Below, piece by piece: positions 44,030 to 54,960 of a stretch of DNA of 64,000 bases (the first letter of the stretch is position 1; each line of letters starts with the position of its first letter). The DNA is from Aselliscus stoliczkanus. Lineage: Eukaryota; Chordata; Mammalia; Chiroptera; Hipposideridae. The position numbers and the translations under genes were made by a program. The DNA lies in the NCBI GenBank assembly GCA_033961575.1, contig CM066740.1, positions 60,581,213 to 60,645,212 of the forward strand, in the 5' to 3' direction. The notes below the pieces were generated by a model that made no database searches, was not told where the DNA came from, and was given only the letters and a program-made list of their open reading frames with translations.

Positions 44030-45061
44030 GCTCACGGCCCAACACTCCCAGGAAAACTCCCAGTCTCAGTCTGTCCCAATCAGCTGTTCGCACATCAGGT
44101 CGAGCAGCCTAACAACCAATCACCATCCTGGCAACTCTGCAGCCTGGGACCCAAGGTGGCTTGCGCTCTCCCGCACCTCAGTGAGCAGCTTGTTGGAGCC
44201 GGAGCACGCCCACCAGGCATTCCCCCAGCAACGCAGCACAAGCCGTGGAGAGGGTCGGGATCTGAGGCAGCTCACGCATTCCTGGGTCTCAGTGAGCAGC
44301 CTGCTGGAGCTGGAGGGCACCCACCCAGCGTTTCCCTTGCAATGCAGTATAAGCCGGGTGGAGGGTGGGGATCCAAGACCGCATGCGCGCGTGTGTACGC
44401 ACACACGCACTTCTGCGCCAATTCCACCAGACCAATCAGGTCCTGTACCTGATCCTCTGTGGGAGGGCCCAACCCAGACAAAATGGCGCCCTCCCTACAC
44501 CACTCGTACGCAGGCTCCACACCAGAGGAACAACAGTCCAAAAACCCCCAGCTTCTGCACCAAAGGTGCCCAGCTCAGTCCATCCCTGCAGGCTCCTGGG
44601 CCCAGCTCACACAGCTACTCCTTCTACCAGGAACCAGGTAAGTGCTCACCAGCGAGCAAGCCCATGCGCCAGCCCCACTGATTCTCCAGCCGCTCTTAGC
44701 CTCACCAAACTGAGCAAACAGAGTCCTCACCAATTTACTGCCAGCTATCTTGGAACTTCTCTTCCCAGCAAGGCAACCCTGGACCAGTGAGCTTGGTGTG
44801 TGGCCGGAGTCTCTCTCCCCCAACCAGAGAAGCCTCCCCAGAGCTAGGGCCTCCCTCACGGGGCTCGCCCTCTCCCTGTCTCACCCCGTCCTACCAGATC
44901 GGATGTGGCCTCCTCTTTAAGTTCTTTGTTTAGTGGTTCTGTTCATCCAGTGTTTCGGGGACCTCCAGGGTTGAATGCTGCATAATTTGTTTGTAATTTT
45001 GGTTTGATTCTGGGAGGCAGCCAGCACAGCATCTGTCTATTCCGCCATTTACTGGAAGTCC
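44030..45061 (-). promoter_or_regulatory. L1-type 5'UTR with tandem 111-bp monomers
   Basis: The stretch from CTCAGTGAGCAGC at 44177 repeats from 44288, a 111-bp period, with the tail of a further unit upstream on the + strand side. The region is CpG-rich (GCATGCGCGCG near 44383). Tandem promoter monomers are known from mouse L1. Promoter activity here is inferred. The + strand carries a 251-codon open frame (43926-44681) across it. Confidence 0.6.
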
Positions 45062-46421
45062 CCCACTTTGTTCTTATTTCTCAACATTGCTGTAGCTATT
45101 TGGGGTCTTTTCTGGTTCCATATAAATTTTAGGAATTTATGTTCTATTTCTGAGATAATGTCCTTGGTAGTTTGATTGGAATTGCATTGAATCTATATAT
45201 TGCCTGAGGTTGTATTGACATTTTAACTATATTAATTCTTCCTATCAATGAGCATGGTTTGTATTTCCATTTATTTGTATCCTCTTTGACTCCTCTCTTC
45301 AGTGTCTCATAATTTTCTGAGTACAGGTTTTTTACTTCTTTAGTTAAATTGATTCCTAGATATTTTATTGTTTTGAAGCAATTGTAAAAGGGATTGATTT
45401 CCTGATTTCTTCTTCTGATAGTTTATTATGGGTGTATACAAATGCAACTGATTTCTGAATATTAATTTTGTATCCTGCTATTTTACCAAATTCGTGTATC
45501 AGTTCTAGCAGGTTTTTGGTGGAGTGTATGGGGTTCTCTGTATATAGTATCATGTCATCTGCATATAATGACAATTTTACTTCCTCTTTTCCAATTTGGA
45601 TGCCTTTTATTACATTTTCTTGTCTGATTGCTGTGGCTAGAACTTCCAGAACTATGTTAAATGGAAGTGGTGAAAGTGCGCAGCCTTGTTTGTTCCTGAT
45701 CTTAAGGGGAAAGCTTTTAGCCTTTTCCATTGAGTGTGATGTTTGCTCTAGGCTTATCATATATGGCTTTTATTATGTTTGAGATCTGATTCCACTATTC
45801 CCACTTTGCTAAGAGTTTTTTCATAAATGGCTGCTGGATTTTGTCAAATGTCTTTTCTGCATCTATCAATATGATCATATGATGTTTATTTTTCATTTTG
45901 TTAATGTGATGTATTATGTTAATTGATTTGCAGATATTGAACCAACCTTCCATACCAGGAATGAATCCCACTTGATCATGGTGTATGAACCTTTTAATGA
46001 GATGCTGAATTTGGTTTGCTAGTATTTTATTGAGAATTTTTGCATCTATGTTCATTAGGGATATTGGCCTGTAGTTTTCCTTTTTTGTAATATCTTTGTC
46101 TGACTTAGGAATCAGGGTGATAGCGGCTTCCTAGAAAGAGTTTGGGAGCCTTCCCTCCTTCTGTATATTTTGGAACAGTTTGAGGAGACTAGGTACTAAT
46201 TCTTTTTTGAATGTTTTGTAAAATTCACCTGTGTAGCCATCTGGTCCAGGGTTTTTGTTTGTTGGAAGTTTGTTGATTGTTGATTCAATTTCTTTGGCAG
46301 TAATCAGTCTGTTCAGAGATTCTGTTTCTTTTTGGTTCAGACTTGGTAGATTGTATGCTTCTGGAAATGTATCCACTTCTTCCAGATTGTCGACTTTGTT
46401 AGCATATAGTTGCTCATAGTG

Positions 46422-47135
46422 TTGGTTTGTTTATACATTCACCTACTGAAGGATCTGTTGTTGCTTCCAAATTTTAGTAATTGTGAATAAAGCTGTTATA
46501 AACATCCAAGTGCAGGTTTTGTGTGGAAATTCGGAAAATACCAAGGAGAGCAATTACCAGTTCATATGGTAAAAGTATGTTTAGTTTTGTAAGAAATCAC
46601 TAAACAGCCTTCCAAAATGACTAACCATTTTGCATTCCCACCAGCAATGTATCAGAGTACCTCATTGCTCCACATTTTCACCATCATTTGGTGCTATCAG
46701 TGTTTTAGATTTTAGCTTTTCTAATGAAGGTGCAGTGGTATTTCATTGCTGTTTTAATTTATATTTCCTGAAGACATATGATGTGGAGTATCCTTTCATG
46801 TGATTATTTGCATTCTATATACCTTGTTTGGTGAAGTGTCTTTTAAGGTCTTTGGGCCCATTTGTTAACTGGATTTTTTTTTTAAAAAAATACAATTTAT
46901 AATATTATTATAAAAATCACATAGGAAAAAATCAAACAAGAAATATGAAAGGCATCTAGAAAAAAACTAATTTGAGATGAATCATAAACATAAATGTTAA
47001 AGCCTTAAGCTTTCTAGAAGAAAAAATAAGAAAATATTTTTATGACCTTGGTGAAGGCAAAGATATCATAGAATATAAAATTTTTAATCATAAAATTAAT
47101 TCAATAATCAGACTTCATAAAACTAGAAAATTCTG
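46422..47135. mobile_element. Older L1 fragments in mixed orientation
   Basis: 46422-46880 is a minus-strand ORF2 C-terminal segment from an old L1 ('ttgtttatacattcacctact', 'ttcccaccagcaatgtat'). About 46905-47130 reads as plus-strand old ORF2 ('ctttctagaagaaaaaataag', 'tatgaccttggtgaaggcaa'). The first may be continuous with 61455 onward, the big nest having inserted between them. Confidence 0.6.
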
Positions 47136-48898
47136 TTTATTTTTTAACATTTTTTATTATTATTAATAGTTACAGATGTACAAAACTATGTAATACTTAT
47201 CTTTTTCACCCCTGCTCCCTCCCCTGTCCCCCCAACTCCGATATCATACATATCTATTACAATTCCATTAACTACATCCCCACACTATATTCCGCATCCC
47301 ATGACTATATATGTGTTAAATTATAGTCAAAATCTAATATTAATCACCAGCAGCATCAGATGTACAGTGCAGTAGTCAAGCCAACACCATCCATGAAGTG
47401 CTCTCCCTGACAAGACATCTGGTCCCCTAAAAAAAATTTACATTATTGATTGTATTCTCTAAACTGTCTCTTCTGTATCTGCAGTAGTATTGTAGTTACC
47501 ATTTTGTGTTGCCTCGTCCCTTCTCCTTCTCCCTCATGCACATCCCCATCCTATCTAGCCCTCATCAGTTTTTCCTTTGTGTCTCTAAGACTATTTCTGT
47601 TTACATTGTTCATTTTTTCAGTTCTTTAGATTCTACATATAAGTGAGATCATATGGTATTCGTCTTTCTCTGACTGACTTTTTCACTTAACATAATGTTC
47701 TCTAGGGCCATCCATATCATTGCAAATGGTATGATTTCATTCTTCTTTATAGCTGCATAATACTCCATTGTGTAAATGTACCAGAGTTTCTTAATTCAGT
47801 CATCTACCAATGGGCATTTTGATTGTTTCCAAGTCTTGGCTTTTTTAAATAGTGCTGCAGTGAACATAGAGGTGCATATATTTTTTCGAATTAGAGCCTT
47901 CGGTTTCTCTAGATAAATACCTGAGTGGAATTGCTGGATCATAAGGTAGTTCCCTTTCCAGCTTTCTGAGATGCCTCCATAGTGATTTCCATAGTGGCTG
48001 TACCAATCTGCAATCCTAACAACTGTGCAGCAGGGTTCCCATTTCTCCACAACCTCGCCAGCACTTGGTGTTTGTTGATTTATTGATGATAGCCATTCTG
48101 ACCAGAGTGAGGTGGTATCTCATTGTGGTTTTTATTTGCATTTCTCTGGTGATTAGTGAGGCTGAACATTTTTTCATATGCCTGTTGTCCATCTTGTGTC
48201 CTCTTTAGAGAAATGCCTCTTCATATCCTCTGCCCATTTTTTAATTGGGAGGTTTGTTTTCTTGGTGTTGAGTTGAGTGAGTGTTTTATAAATTTTGGAT
48301 ATTAACCCTTTATCAGATATATTGTTGATAAATATATTCTCCCATTCAGTAGGCTTTCTTTTTGTTTTATTTATTTTTTCATTTTTTATTTATTTTTATT
48401 TATATATATTTTTATTTAGCTTCAGGTGTACAACAAAGTGCAATAGTTATACTTTTTACCCCTCAAAGTGACAACCCCCCTCCCGCAATTCTCCCTCCCA
48501 CTCCTTCCCCCATATCATAATATCTATTACAATTTGTTTGACTCCCTTCCACCGTATAATCCACATCCCGTGACTGTCTATATATTCAATTACAGTTGGC
48601 ATCCAATATTATACAACATCAATTTCAGGTATACAGCGCAGTGATCAAGCCTCTACTCCATCCATGAAGTGGTCTCCCTAACAAAACATGTGACCGTCTG
48701 ACACCCCACACAATTTTAACAACATTATATTCCCCGAACTGTCTTTCATATCCCTGTGACAGTACTGTAGTTACCTATTTATGCTGTCTAATCCTTTCCC
48801 CTTCTCCCTCATCCCAACCCCCCTCCCAACTAGCAACCCTGTTTTTCCTCTATATCTAGGAGACTGTTTCTATTTCTTTTGCTCATTCATTCAATTTT

Positions 48899-51800
48899 TC
48901 AAATTCTACATATAAGTGAGATCATGTGGTATTTGTCTTTCTCCGACTGACTTATTTCACTCAACATAATAGTCTCTAGGTCCATCCATATCATTGCAAA
49001 TGGTACGATTTCATTGTTCTTTATAGCGGAGTAATACTCCATTGTATAAATGTACCAGAGTTTCTTAATCCAGTCATCTACCGACGGGCATTTGGTTGTT
49101 TCCAAGCCTTGGTTATTGTAAATAGTGCTGCAATAAACATAGGGGTGCATATATTTTTTCGAAATAGCGTCCTGGATTCCTCTAGGTAGATTCCCAAGAG
49201 TAGAATGGCTGGGTCATACGGCAGTTCCATTTCCAGTGTTTTGAGATACCTGCATACTGATTTCCACAGTGGCTGCACCAATTTGCAGTCCCACCAACAG
49301 TGCACCAGAGTTCCCTTTTCTCCACACCCTAGTCAACACTTGTTGTTTGTTGATTTGTTGATGATAGACATTCTGACTGGAGTGAGGTGGTATCTCATTG
49401 TGGTTTTTATTTGCATTTCTCTGATGATTAGTGAGGTTGAACCTATTTTCCTATGCCTGTTGGCCATCTGTATGTCCTCTTTAGAGAAATGCCTCCTCAT
49501 ATCCTCTGCCCATTTTTAAATTGGGTTGTTTGTTTTTTGGTGTTGAGTTTCATGAGTGTTTTATAAATTTTGGATATTAACCCCTTATCAGATATATCAT
49601 TGGCAAATATTTTCTCCCATTCAGTAGGCTGCTTTTATGTTTTATTGATGATTTCCTTTGCTGTGAAAAAACTTTTAAGTTTGATGTAATTCCATATGTT
49701 CATGTTTTCTTTTATTTCCCTTGTCCGAGTGGATATATCAGTAAAAATATTACTCAGGGTAATGTCTGCAAACTTACTCCCTATATTTCCTTCTAGGAGT
49801 TTTATAGTTTCAGGTCTTACATTTAAGTCTTTAATCCATTTTGAGTTTGTTCTCATATATGGTGTAAGTAGGTGGTCTATTTTCATTTTTTTGCACGTGT
49901 CAGTCCAGTTTTCCCAGCACCATTTATTAAATAGACTATCTTTACTCGAGTGTAATTTCTTGCTTCCATTGTCATAGATTAAGTGACCATATATAGATGG
50001 GTTTCTTCCTGGGCTTTCTATTCTATTCCATTGGTCTATGTGTCTGTTTTTATGCCAGTACCATACTGTTTTGATTACTGTAGCCTTGTACTATGATGTC
50101 AGGTAAAGTGATGCCTCCCACTTTGTTCTTATTTCTCAACATTGCAGAAGCTATTCAGGGTGTTTTGTGGCTCCATATAAATTTTAGGATAATATGTTCT
50201 ATTTCTGACAAAAATGTCCTTGGTAGTTTGATTGGAATTGCATTGAATCTATATATTGCTTTAGGAAGTATTGACATTTTAACTATATTAATTCTTCCTA
50301 TCCATGAGCATGGTATATATTTCCATTTATTTGTATCTTCTTTGATTTCTCTGTCTCATAATTTGATTTCAGTGTCTCATAATTTTGTGAGTACAGGTCT
50401 TTTACTTCTTTAGTTAAATTGATTCCTAGATATTTTATTGTTTTTGAAGCAATTGTAAAAGGGATTGATTTCCTGATTTCTTCTTCTGATAGTTGATTAT
50501 TATTGTGTACAAATGCAACTGATTTCTGAATATTAATTGCATATCCTGCTACCTTACCAAATTCGTTTATCCGTTCTAGCAGTTTTTTGGTGGAGTCTTT
50601 GGGATTCTCTATATATAGTATCATGTCATCTGCATATAATGACAATTTTACAGCCTCTTTTCCAATTTGGATGCCTTTTTTATCATTTTCTTGTCTGATT
50701 GCTGTGGCTAGAACATCCAGAACTATGTTAAATAGAAGTGGTCAAAGAGACAGACTTGTCTTGTTCCTGATCTTAAGGGGAAAGCTTTCAGCCTTTCCCC
50801 ATTGAGCACAATGTTTGCTGTGGGCTTATCATATATGGCCTTTAATATGTTCAGGTATGATCCCACTATTCCCACTTTGTTAAGAGTCTTTATCATAAAT
50901 GGCTGCTGGATTTTGTCAAATGCCTTTTCTGCATCTATTGATATGATCATATGATTTTTATTTTTCATTTTGTTAATGTGATGTATTACGTTAATTGATT
51001 TGCGGATATTGAACAAGACTTGCATACCAGGAATGAATCCCACTTGATCGTGGTGTATGATCTCTTTAATGAGATGCTGAATTCGGTTTGCTAGTATTTT
51101 GTTGAGAATTTTTGCATCTATGTTCATTAGGGATATTGGCATGTAGTTTTCCTTTTTTGTAATATCTTTGTCTGACTTAGGAATCAGCATGATAGTGGCT
51201 TCATAGAAAGAGTTTGGGAGCCTTCCCTCCTTCTGTATTTTTTGGAATAGTTTGAGGAGAATAGGTACTAATTCTTTTTTGAATGTTTTGTAAAATTCAC
51301 CTGTGTAGCCATCTGGTCCAGGGCTTTTGTTGGTTGGAAGAATGTTGATTACTGATTCAATATCTTTGGCAGTAATCAGTCTGTTCAGAGTTTCTGTTTC
51401 TTTTTGGTTCAGACTTGGTAGATTGTATGCTTCTAGGAATTTATCCATTTCTTCCAGATTGTCAAATTTGTTAGCATATAGCTGCTCATAGTATTTTCTT
51501 AAAATTTTCTGTATTTCTGTGGTATCTGTTGTCACTTCTCCTCTTTCATTTCTGATTTTATTAATTTGGATCCTCTCCTTCTTTTTCTTGGTTAGTGATG
51601 GTAAGGGTTTGTTGATTTTGTTTATCTTTTCAAAAAACCAACTCTTGGTTTCATTGATCTTTTGTATTGTTTTTTTTGTTCTCTATTTCATTTATTTCTG
51701 CTCTGGTCTTTATTATTTCCTTCCTTATGCTCCCTTTAGGCTTGTTTTGCTGTTGTTTTTCGAGTTCCCTTAGGTGTAAAGAGAGTCTGTTGATTTGAGA

Positions 51801-52730
51801 TTTTTCTTCTTTCTTTAGGTAGGGCTGCACTGCTATGAACTTCCCTCTTAGGACTGCTTTCGCTGCATCCCAGAGATTTTGGGTCGTGGTGTTTTCATTT
51901 TCATTTGTCTCGAGGTATCTTTTGATTTCCTCCTTGATCTCATTTGTGACCTACTCACTATTTAGTAGCATATTGTTTAGCCTCCATTTATTTGTCAGCT
52001 TTCCATATTTCTTCTTATAATTGATTTCTAGTTTCATAGCATTGTGGTCAGTGAAGACACTTGATATGATTTCAATCTTCTTAAATTTATTGAGACTTGT
52101 TTTGTGGCCTGACATGTGATCTATCTTGGAAAATGTTCCATGTGCAATTGAGAAGAATATATGTTCTGTAGCTTTGGGGTGAAATGCTCTAAAAATATCA
52201 ATTAAATCCTGCTGGTCTAAAGTATCATTTAAGGTCACTATGTCCGTGTTGATTTTCTGTCTGGAGGATCTGTCCACTGGTGACAACGGGGTGTTGAAGT
52301 CCCGTACTATGATAGTGTTACTGTTGATGTCTGCCTTTATATCTGTCAGAATATGTTTTATATATTTAGGAGCTCCTATATTGGGTGCATAGATGTTTAC
52401 TAGGGTTATGTCCTCTTGTTCAATTGATCCCTTTATTATTATGTAGTGCCCTTCTTTGTCTTTTATTGTAGTCTTCATTTTAAAGCCTATTTTGTCCGAA
52501 ATAAGTATTGCTACTCCAGCTTTTTTCTTATTTCCATTTGCATGAAATATCTTATTCCATCCATTTACTTTCAGTCTGTGTGTGTCTTTCGATCTGAGAT
52601 GAGTCTCTTGTAGACAACATATGTATAGGTCCTGTTTTCTTATCCACTCAGCCACTCTGTGTCTTTTGATTGGAGCATTTAGCCCATTCACATTTAAGGT
52701 AATTACTGATAGGTGTATATTTATTGCCAT
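48899..52730 (-). pseudogene. L1 ORF2 pseudogene (endonuclease / reverse transcriptase)
   Basis: The endonuclease frame (52730-51951) begins MAINIHLSVITLNVNGLNAP and keeps NVNGLN, QETHL (catalytic glutamate), NIYAPN and SVFTDHNA-type elements. The GDFN box has become VRDFNTPLS. A TAG at 51951-51953 ends it after 259 codons, where WVTNE-type sequence is expected (TGG to TAG). The RT frame resumes at 51535-50723 ([45 protein letters not shown]) and at 50645-50298 with the YADD box ([17 protein letters not shown]). The C-terminal region lies at 49886-49635, 49305-49078 and 49150-48899. ORF2 normally nicks target DNA and copies L1 RNA; this one cannot as a single chain. Confidence 0.88.
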
Positions 52731-52864
52731 TTTGTTATTTGTATTTCTTGTCTTCCTGGGTTAGCTTGTTTCCCCCTTTCTTCTGTTGATAAAAGCTCTT
52801 TTAATATTTTCTGCAATGCTGGCTTGGTGGTAATGAACTCCTTAAGCTTATTCTTTTCTGAGAA

Positions 52865-53830
52865 GCTCTTTATCTCTCCTTCAGTTTAAGTGATAGCCTT
52901 CCTGGGTAGAGCAATCTTGGTTGTAGACCTTTATTTTGTGTCACTTTGAATATCTCCTGCCATTCCCTTCTGGCCTGCAGAGTTTCTGAAGAACAGTCAG
53001 CTGTTAGTCTTGTAGGAGTTCCTTTGTATGTAACCTGCTGTCTTTCTCTTGTTGCTTTTAGGATTCTGTCTCTGTCTTTAACCTTTGCCATTTTAACTAC
53101 GATGTGTCTTGATGTGGGCCTGTTTGGATTCAGCCTGTTTGGAACTCTCTGTACATCCTGGGCTTGTATGTCTATTTCCTTCACCATGGTAGGGAAGTTT
53201 TCAATCATTATTTCTTGAAATACATTCTCAATCCCTTGCTTCTTCTCTTCTCCTTCTGGTATTTCTATGATGTGTCTTTTTGCGTTTCATATTGTCCCAG
53301 AGGTCTCTTAAACTATTTTCATTCTTTTTTATTCTTTTTTCTTTTTGTTGTTCCAGCTGGGTGATTTCTGCTATTTTGTCTTCTAATTTGCTGATCCGCT
53401 CCTCTGCTTCATCTCCTCGACTGGTGATTCCTTCGAGTGTGTTCTTCATTTCAGTTATTGTATTCTTTAGTTCTAACAGGTTGTTTTTTATGGTTTCCTT
53501 AACTTTCTTTCTTTTTTTCTTTTTTTTTTTTAGCTGAGCCATCCTTCCACCTGTTGGCAGCTCAACGGCAACTCAGCTCGGGCTGGCATCGAATCTCCGT
53601 TGCTTAGAGCTCAGCTCGCACTCTTGAGCAAGCACTTAACCAACTGAGCCCCTTGGCCGGCCCTTCCCTATCTTTCTTTATGTCCTCGCTAAGTTCCTTT
53701 AACATTCTTATCATCAGTGTTCTAAACTCTGTCTCTGAAAGTTTGGATACCTCTGTTTCATTTAGTTTCATTTCTAGAGTTTTCTTCTGATCTTTTACTT
53801 GGTACATGTTTCTTTGTTTTTTCATTCTGG
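52865..53830 (-). pseudogene. L1 ORF1 pseudogene split by a SINE
   Basis: The N-terminus is at 53825-53690 (MKKQRNMYQVKDQKKTLEMK). A SINE interrupts at 53511-53662. The coiled coil continues at 53500-53290 (NTLEGITSRGDEAEERISKL) and the RRM/CTD at 53208-52870 (NRPTSRHIVVKMAKVKDRDR). A frameshift near 53220 and another near 52880 add to the damage. Confidence 0.85.
53511..53662 (-). mobile_element. tRNA-derived SINE, short type, complete
   Basis: T-rich tail (53508-53532), then AGCTGAGCCATCCTTCCACC, ending CCCTTGGCCGGCCC. The flanks TTCCTTAACTTTCTTT (about 53494-53509) and TTCCCTATCTTTCTTT (about 53664-53679) are a diverged target duplication. Confidence 0.88.
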
Positions 53831-54007
53831 CTGTGAATGCTTCGATGTATTAGATAGATCACCTTGAACGAAGAGAAAAGAAAAAAAAAGAGGAAAAAAA
53901 AAAGGAAAAAGATGGGGGTGCTCTCCATCCTCTTTAATCTGCAGATCACTTTCTCAGGGTTGCAGTGAGCTTTCCACAATTAGCTGCTGTGTGCTCTGGA
54001 ACTGTGC

Positions 54008-54046
<39 letters not shown>

Positions 54047-54960
54047 TCACAAGTTGTTGCAGGTTGTCTGCTTCTGAGTCTCAGTGAACAGACTGATGCA
54101 GCTGGAGAGCACCCGCCCTGCGTTTCCCTGGCAGTGCAGCACAAGCAAGGCGGAGGGTGGGGATCCAAGGCGGCTTGTGCACTACTGCGTCTCAGTGAGC
54201 AGCCTGATGGAGACGGAGGGCACACACCCGGAATTTCCCTGGCAACGCAACACAAGCAGGGCGGAGGGTGGGAATCCAAGGCTGCATGGGCACGCATGCA
54301 TGCACACACTCCTGCGCCAAGTTCACCAGATCAATGGGATCCTGGATCTGACTCTCCATGGGAGGGCCCAACCCTGAAACAATGGCGGCCTCCTGAACAC
54401 CACTTGTGTGCAAGCTCCGCACCAGTGGAACAACAATCCCAAAACCTTCAGCTTCTGCACCAAAGGCGCTCAGTTCAGTCCCTCCCGACAGGCTACGGGG
54501 CCTGGCTCATGCAGCCCCTCCCTCTGACAGGAACCGGATGAGTGCTCGCTGGTGAGCGAACCTGTGTGCCAGCCCAACTGGTTCTCCAGCTGCCCCCAGC
54601 CTCACCGAGTCGAGCAAAGAGAGTCTTCACTAATTTCTACTGCCCACTATCGTGGAACTCCTCTTCCTGGCAAAGCAACTCTGGGCTAATGAGCTCATTG
54701 TGGGGCCAGAGGGTCTCTCCCCCAACCGGCGAAGCCTCGACACAGCTGGGGCGTCCCTCACGGGGCTTGCCCTCTCTCATCGGCGCCCCTCCTATTAGAC
54801 TTGATGTGGCCTCCTCTTTAGGTCCTTCATTTAGAGGTTCTGTTCATCTAATGTTCAGGGGACTTCCAAGGTTAAATGTTGCATAAATTATTTTTAATTT
54901 TGATGTGATCCTGGGAGGCAGTTCGGAGAGCATCCGTCTATTCCACCATCTTACCAGAAC
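53830..54960 (-). promoter_or_regulatory. L1 5'UTR with tandem 111-bp monomers
   Basis: TCTCAGTGAACAG at 54079 and TCTCAGTGAGCAG at 54190 start two units of 111 bp, the same period and wording as at 44177/44288. A (TA)n tract (54012-54044) and an A/G-rich tract (53873-53911) lie between monomers and ORF1. Promoter role inferred. Confidence 0.6.
54012..54044. repeat. (TA)n microsatellite inside the L1 5'UTR
   Basis: About 16 TA units. Not seen at this place in the sibling 5'UTRs at 3976-4880 and 44030-45061. Confidence 0.85.

Larger units (their letters stand above)
40815..45061 (-). mobile_element. Non-autonomous L1 derivative, copy 3 (full 5' end), itself interrupted
   Basis: It occupies 40815-42189 and 43105-45061. 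The three diagnostic rearrangements match copies 1 and 2: the inserted 3'UTR-like segment (41400-41548), the EN junction at CTTGATATGA (41549-41558), and the missing glutamate block near 42009. The 5'UTR (44030-45061) is complete. ORF1 (from 44028 down) is broken by a stop after IIKNNQ and a frameshift. It jumped into the host L1 at 39131-46421 with a perfect 14-bp target duplication, so it moved after that L1 was fixed in place. Confidence 0.88.
39131..46421 (-). mobile_element. 5'-truncated L1 hosting nested insertions
   Basis: The host element occupies 39131-40814 and 45062-46421. It holds a 3'UTR, the ORF2 C-terminus (39593-39835 and 39854-40567), and RT segments at 45365-45760 ([17 protein letters not shown]), 45795-46055 ([12 protein letters not shown]) and 46131-46376 ([15 protein letters not shown]). 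It is cut at the palm/finger region of RT near 46421. Stops and frameshifts separate all pieces. A 4.2-kb composite insert lies in the middle, flanked by the 14-bp duplication CCCACTTTGTTCTT (40801-40814 and 45062-45075). Confidence 0.88.

Noticed and set aside
43926..44681. 251-codon plus-strand frame as a host protein-coding gene
   Set aside because: It lies wholly within an L1 5'UTR and ORF1 in antisense; listed only as an ORF0-like curiosity.
50723..51535. 270-codon L1 RT frame as evidence for an active L1
   Set aside because: ORF2 is broken by a TAG at 51951 and several frameshifts, and ORF1 is split by a SINE.
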